Part shown: piece after piece, positions 57,991 through 64,000 of the stretch
Position numbering within the stretch: the stretch's first letter is position 1
Layout of the letters: every line of letters starts with the position of its first letter
Assembly (NCBI RefSeq): GCF_029227915.1
Contig: NC_079876.1
Coordinates: 19,964,001 to 20,028,000 of the forward strand
Direction of reading: 5' to 3'
DNA: 64,000 bases
Source of the DNA: Hydractinia symbiolongicarpus
Taxonomy: Eukaryota > Cnidaria > Hydrozoa > Anthoathecata > Hydractiniidae
Translations under genes and position numbers: made by a program
The notes under the pieces: generated by a model
Told to the model about the DNA's origin: nothing
What the model saw: the letters and a program-made list of their open reading frames with translations, nothing else
Databases searched by the model: none

Positions 57991-60610
57991 TACTAGTCGA
58001 TAAGGCCCGTGGAAAAATCCACTTAGGCAGGATAACAGAGAAAAATAACCGTCATTTAAATTTTGATGACGTCAGCAGAGACATGTCAGAACACAAAACT
58101 TTTTTTTTCAGAAATGTGTATGCCTGTTGCCTTCATCGTATAGATCTTGAAACGCTGATCAAGAAAATGTATAGGATCGTGTATTTTTGACAAACGGTTG
58201 CAGAGATATTAGGGTTTGAAGGTTTTTTGATGACGTCATCAACCCGTCCATTCCCGAAACGGATTCAGGGACCCAGGTTTGGGAAACTTACCCAAATTGG
58301 TCAAAGGTGGTCCCTAGTTACCTACGCAGGAGATGACGTCAGTTATTTCCACCCGTTTCCAAGTTATTTAGCCTTAAATTTAAAAGTGCAATGCAATGGC
58401 TTCACTAATCTTAATATACTTTCCTTTGACGTCAATATTGCTTTAACGTCAAAGTTTGGTAATTTACAGAACAAATTTATAGACGATGTTTTATAGACTT
58501 TATCAAAGAAATTTTATCCACTTTGCAAAAGTCACAGACAGACAGAACTGGCGTATTATTATATAGACTAGTCGATAAGGCCCGTGGAAAAATCCACTTA
58601 GGCAGAAGGACAATGGAAAAATAGGTTGTTTTAGATTTTTTGCTGACGTCAGCAGTGCAATTAAAAAATTTTTTGGCGAAATTTAGTTTATTCGTTGCCT
58701 GTACTGTGCAGAGGTTTAAACGCTGACCAAGAAAATGTATATGATCATGTCTTTTTGATAAGCAGTTAATGAGATATAAGGGTTTTAAAATTTTGATGAC
58801 ATCAGTCAAACCCCCCCCCAAAAAAAATTTTTATTTAGAAATTTGTACACCTGCTGCCTTCATCGTATAGATCTTGAAACGCTGATCAAGAAAATGTATA
58901 GGGTCGTGTACTTTTGACAAACAGATGAGGAGATATTAGGGTTTAAAAGTTTTTGATGACGTCATTAACCCGTCTCTTCCGAAACGGATTCGGTGACCCA
59001 GGTTTGTAAAACCTACCCAAATTGGTCCCAGGTAGTCCCTAGTTACTCACACAGGAGATGACGTCAGTTATTTCCACCCGTTTCCAAGTTATTAAGCCTT
59101 AAATTTAAAAGTGCAATGCAATGGCTTCACTAATCTTAATATACTTTCCTTTGACGTCAATATTGCTTTAACGTCATAGTTTGCTAATTTACAGAACAAA
59201 TTTTTAGGCGATATTTTATAGACTTTATCAAAAAAATTTTATCCACTTTGCAAAAGTCACAGACAGAAGCTCCGTATTATTATAAGAGACTAGTCGATAA
59301 GGCCCGTGGAAAAATCCACTTAGGCAGGATAACAGAGAAAAACAACCGTCATTTAAATTTGATGACGTCAGCAGAAACATGTCAGAACACAATTATTTTT
59401 TCTTAGAAATGGGTATGCCTGTTGCCTTCATCGTATAGATCTTGAAACGCTGATCAAGGAAATGTATAGGATCGCGTATTTTTGACAAACGGTTGCAGAG
59501 ATACTAGGGTTTGAAGGTTTTTTGATGACGTCATCAACCCGTCCATTCCAAAACGGATTCGGGGACCCAGGTTTGGGAAACTTACCCAAATTGGTCCCAG
59601 GTGGTCCCTAGTTACCTACGCAGGAGATGACGTCAGTTATTTCCACCCGTTTCCAAGTTATTTAGCCTTAAATTTAAAAGTGCAATGCAATGGCTTCACT
59701 AATCTTAATATACTTTCCTTTGACGTCAATATTGCTTTAACGTCAAAGTTTTCTAATTTACAGAACAAATTTTTAGGCGATATTTTATAGACTTTATCAA
59801 AGAAATTTTATCCACTTTGCAAAAGTGACAGACAGACACACGGAACTGGCGTATTATTATATAGACTAGTCGATAAGGCCCGTGGAGAAATCCACTTAGG
59901 CAGATGGGCAATAGAAAAATAGGTTGTTTTAGATGTTTTGCTGACGTCAGCAGTGAAGATCCCAAAAAAGTTAGAGAAATTTATTTTATTATTTTATAGT
60001 AATGTGTAGAGGTTGAATCACGCTGATCAAAATAATGTGTAGGATAATATGTTTTCGAGGAACGCAAAAAGAGATATAAGTGTTTAAAAATTGTGCTGAC
60101 GTCAGCAAAGGCCCGTGAAAACACAAAAATTTTTTTTTCAGAAATTCATGTACCTGTTGCCTCTCTCGTATAGATCTTGAAACGCTGATCAAGAAAATGT
60201 ATAGGATCATGTACTTTTGACCAACGGTTACGGAAATATTGTGGTTTAAAGGTTTTTTGATGACGTCATAAACCCGTTCATTCCGAAATGGATTTGGGGA
60301 CCCAGGTTTTGAAATTACCCAAATTGGTCCCAGGTGGTCCCTAGTTACCCACGCGGTGAAAAAACATTGACGTCACCACCTCGTTTCCAAGTTATTTGGC
60401 CTCAAAGTTTTAAGTGCATTGTAATGGCTTCACTAATCTTAATTAACTTTCCTTTGACGTCAATACTATTTTATCGGTAAAGTTTGGTAAATTACAGAAC
60501 AATTTTATAGGCGATGTTTTAAAGAATTTGTTAAGGAAAATTTTGAAGAATGTAATCCACTTTGCAAAAGTGACAGACAGACACACGGAATTAGCGTATT
60601 ATTATAGAGA
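57991..60610 (+). repeat. tandem TGACGTCA-rich repeat array II, four copies
   Basis: Copies begin with TACTAGTCGATAAGGCCCGT or ACTAGTCGAT at 57991, 58565, 59289 and 59865. Lengths are about 574, 724, 576 and 746 bp. Short copies 1 and 3 share GATAACAGAGAAAAA and ACATGTCAGAACAC. Long copies 2 and 4 share ATAGGTTGTTTTAGAT. Each has the CCCGTGG-AATCCAC head hairpin, several TGACGTCA sites and a GTATTATTATA tail. The coding-like frames at 58227, 58477, 59753 and 59989 are repeat translations. Same family as array I at 29 kb. Confidence 0.88.
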
Positions 60611-63600
60611 TACGTCTATATATGTCTGTTTTTGAAATTGCTGATGACGCCACACAAAACATGTGACGTCAATTAAAAAATAATGAGAATTTATTTAATT
60701 TGTCCAATGCTACAGTTGTGCGGATTTTCTTGTCGTAACTATAACTCACAGAATTTATGTCTCCATACTTTGAAGGCCCTAAAGTAGGTTTAAAATGAGT
60801 TGTAAAGATTTTATTAAAGTATAAAGGTAAAAGTTCAACGAAAAAGCACAAAAAGCAAAATATTGATACAAATATGGAATTAGGTAAAAAGCAAAACGGA
60901 GCCGTGTTTTAGTACTGAAGTGGAGTACATTTGAATGATTTGTGATTTCTACGCGATAATTTTTTTACGTGTTTCCAGTTTATTATTTTATGACAAAAAT
61001 AGCACTATTCGATAGGAAGTTTATCTGGCACCCTGAAAATCTATACTTTTATATACTTTTATTTTACAGTTTAGGAAATATGGACAGTATTCTCAACATG
61101 GGTTATAACTGTATGGTATTATTAAAAGAAAAATCAGAAATAAAACAGTTAAGGCTGAGATTTTGCTAAAGAACATAATAAGAACTGAATTCCTTCCTAG
61201 CTTTTGAAAAATAAAGCACGTACTAAGACACAATTATCTGTTATACTTTTGTTTTTTTATTTTGTTTATTTGAAACGTTTTTTGGGATGAGTCTGGATGT
61301 GTTTTTTAACCTTAAAGGAAACTTCTGTTCAATAAGATCCTTGTCTATTTTATATTATCAATTTTATCATTATCTGTGAATTAGCAGTTGATTACCTAGC
61401 GTCAAGTTTCTTATAAAAAACACGTGGATGCATATTTCTACAAATAAAATAACTTCAACATCATCTACTTCGCATTTATTATCATCCGTAAATCGTATAT
61501 CTGATGTATTTCTGTAACTTTTAGAAAAACGCAAATAAGAACACTTGTGGCGAAAAATATGGTAAAAAATACACATCCAGCATCAAACAAAATTTAAGCA
61601 TTCTGATGAAAAAACTGAAACAAAAAATAAAGAACTAGTCTTAAGAATTTAATAGAATGGACACTTCGGGGTATGCTCTACCCTGTGGTAAATTATAGGA
61701 GTGATTGGAATTATATGGGTAGCAAAGTGGGTATTTTTTTTACAGAATGTTCAAATTGGTTGGAAGGCACGTAATAAATAAATTTATTTGATATTTCTTA
61801 TAATGCAGTAAACTAAATTACAGTACAAACTTCATACTTTGAAGTAAATAAGATAAAAAGCACTTTTTGTTTTTTAAAAAAATTAAAAAGACACAGTCAC
61901 GTTATCTCAGCAGTTTTTTAGTGGAGTGGTGTGAATTCTATTGCAGTTTTAGCGCAGCCTAAGTACTACAGACACTAGGGCGTACACTTAGAAGCCAATT
62001 GTTGCGACACGTGAACATCGCAAACAATACTGACTTTATGTGATTAACAAGAACATTGTCGGTACTTTTGTGTAAACCAAGAGGCAAAAAACAAATTCAA
62101 GATGTATATGATCGTATACTAAAATAACTAAAAATATCTGACATAAATAAAAATTAAATTTTCATAACAGTGCGTAACAAATATGATCAAACCCCCACCC
62201 CTCAGGCATTATGTAATTATTGAATGGTCTCTCTAGCTGTATAACTTTTTTCTTTGGTTTTTGTTTTCAGCCGTAAATCCTTTTTGTGGTGTTTTCAGAA
62301 ACACATTTTGTTTCGAAACGTGACATTTTTCTACCTATAACTGGTGTGGCGAAATTTTGCACAAGTGTGACGTTTCTGCTTGCTAGCTATACATGACAGA
62401 CCAACAAAATTTGTCGGCCGGTCATGTATAACTAGTTAAGAAAACTTGTTAAGCAGTCATATCAGTTGTTTAGCTATAATAATTAGAGACGCATTTAGCT
62501 GGTGTGACTAAACTATACTTTAGGAAGAGCACTTGTTTTTTTAAGTAGAAAAATGAAAAAAAAATAAGATTTTTTTTTATTTAGTAATGGCTGATTACGC
62601 CTGCCTAAGTACATAGTAGCAAGATTAGCTAGCTGCATGTATTTTCTCATCCAGCTAAATTGCCAAAGTCATGTTTTTTAATGAGCTTAAAGAAGAACCT
62701 TATTATTATTCAAAATGTCAACAATGGAAATCTGCCAAAATAACATCTTAACATCATCTCTCACCCTTTTTTAGTCAATCTTTTTTAACTTCCTCATAAT
62801 GTTTTTTGTAAGGAAATCCGCCATCTTTATAGTAAATTGTAGCATATGTTATGATGCGTGAATAAATTATCTATGTCGGATGTACGTCAATCGCATTACA
62901 GAATTCACCAGCCTGTACCAGGGGTAATTTCGCTGCCCGCCTCGAGGTCAAAAAGGCAAAAAACCCTGGGGATGAGGTTCTTTAGTCCTAGGGCTTTAAT
63001 GTTCTCCTTATATACTCTTCCGATGATTTTTTATTATTATTCCGTTTTCCTGTAGTTCTGTTAATTTGGTGACCTGTAAAATTATTTATTTTGATTCACA
63101 GCAAAAAAAAAAGAATATTTTCAGTTGTCATGTTATAGACATAATTGGTGCCAATTATCATTCGTACCAAGTTTTACTTACGGCGAATTTTCACTTAATA
63201 ATTGTTAGTGGAATTAATTCGCCTAAACTTTTTTCGCGGGAAATAATTTCGAAGGCGTGATTTCTACTTACGAATATGTAAGTTCACTTTTAAAAGCAAA
63301 GAAACATGGCTGCTTCTGTTATAATAAAGATGAGGGTAAGAAGAGCATGATTTTTAGTTCGTAAAATATTTGCTGAAAGAAACTTTAAAAGGGAAATATC
63401 ACACTTTAATTTAAGGCTTAAAATATTTCTTAAACAATTTCGTATGCTACGAGTAATATGAAGAGTAAAGTGGGTAGCACCTAGAATAACAAAATCCAAC
63501 TAAGTGAGAGCCAATTGCTTTTTGCGAACTTTTTTCACATTTCGCTTAAATTTATGTATTGGAAATCAGCCTTTACAACCCAACACCAGAGAACGGCATG

Positions 63601-64000
63601 GATAGGGTTACGCTAACCAAATTGAATTGTCAACTTTGTGGTGTGATAAAAAATTATTGAAAAAATAAGCAGGTTTATTAGAACATTAGAACATGGTTCA
63701 TTTTACACGATTCAACCAACCCATACTTCTAAAAAAAGTAAAGTTTTCGTCAGGCTAGTGTTTGGGCTACTCACAAAGTCACATCACATAGTATTAAGCA
63801 AGTCCGGTTTGCCGTTATCCGAGACCTTACCTAAACAGATTAAAAATTATTTATTTTGAAATTACTGCGTTGTTAAGCGGCCAGAGAATCTAAACTTCTG
63901 TGACCTCCGCATATGAGTTTCAAGTCTCAGGTCTGCAACATTGACGAGAGCAGTCTTGGTTTTTTCTAGCTAAGTTAAATTTACATTTTTATGCATAGGA
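60611..64000. other. intergenic, no supported gene
   Basis: Only short frames (60969-61169, 62858-63055, 63066-63260, 63290-63499) with no recognisable motif. A fragment with AAAACCCTGGGGATGAGGTT near 62959 is related to the one near 14964. A CGCGGGAAATAATTTCGAA patch near 63235 resembles the 31.4 kb repeat. Confidence 0.4.

Noticed and set aside
1-64000. CRISPR arrays, bacterial operons, rRNA or tRNA genes
   Set aside because: No direct-repeat/spacer pattern, no ribosome-binding-site-led gene clusters and no RNA gene signature recognised; introns and transposon types indicate an animal genome.

Overview
This window looks like nuclear DNA of an animal with an AT-rich, intron-bearing, transposon-laden genome. 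Genes have introns with GT-AG borders and TATA boxes. There is no operon structure and no ribosome-binding sites. The mix of relics (Helitron with DUF6570-type and Helitron-N segments, Crypton tyrosine recombinase, HARBI1-like, BEL/Pao, a CR1/jockey-like LINE, pogo/Tigger), together with many TAGCTAGC runs, fits a cnidarian, perhaps a hydrozoan. That placement is inference from composition and repeat content only.

The most interesting content is a family of small secreted-peptide genes that no simple ORF scan shows whole, because each has a tiny signal-peptide exon. I reconstruct five intact members: A 2162-2681 (+), B 21574-22047 (-), C 25082-25436 (-), E 41847-42320 (-) and F 45364-45839 (+). 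There is also one decayed copy, D 27440-27991 (-). All share exon 1 of 52-55 nt coding only a signal peptide, a phase-1 intron of about 115-196 nt placed at the predicted signal-cleavage point, and a single terminal exon. The mature region is an amphipathic helix block ([FY]LE.WL..KME.IW) with a basic tail often ending in N-P-W-K/R. A basic RYRR/RYKR site precedes it in several members. B, C, D, E and F also share an upstream module. A second, cysteine-containing two-exon ORF (G, 42540-42787) sits just upstream of E, and its relics lie upstream of D and perhaps B.

Layout: 1-6 kb holds gene A and otherwise quiet DNA. 6.6-17.5 kb holds scattered repeats, a BEL/Pao relic and a Helitron relic. 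21-28.7 kb is the minus-strand head-to-tail peptide array B-C-D. 28.7-40.9 kb is a block of repeats and dead transposons (tandem repeat array I, a long element with the same ends, Crypton, HARBI1). 40.9-46 kb holds the duplicated unit with E and G, then the inverted member F. 47-55 kb is transposon territory: G-rich repeat, GAA microsatellite, LINE, an AGACGTCT-rich TIR element, and a complete-ended Tigger element with an antisense HIRAN-like ORF inside its intron. 56-61 kb holds a 1.3-kb TIR element and tandem repeat array II. The last 3.4 kb shows no recognisable gene.

How the genes fit together (inference): the peptide array expanded by tandem duplication of a roughly 3-kb unit carrying promoter and gene, then was split and partly inactivated by transposable elements. 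D lost its signal exon and C-terminal frame, and a Helitron fragment replaced part of its upstream module. The function of the peptides is unknown. A secreted, possibly processed cationic helical peptide (immune effector, signalling or venom-like) is possible but not shown.
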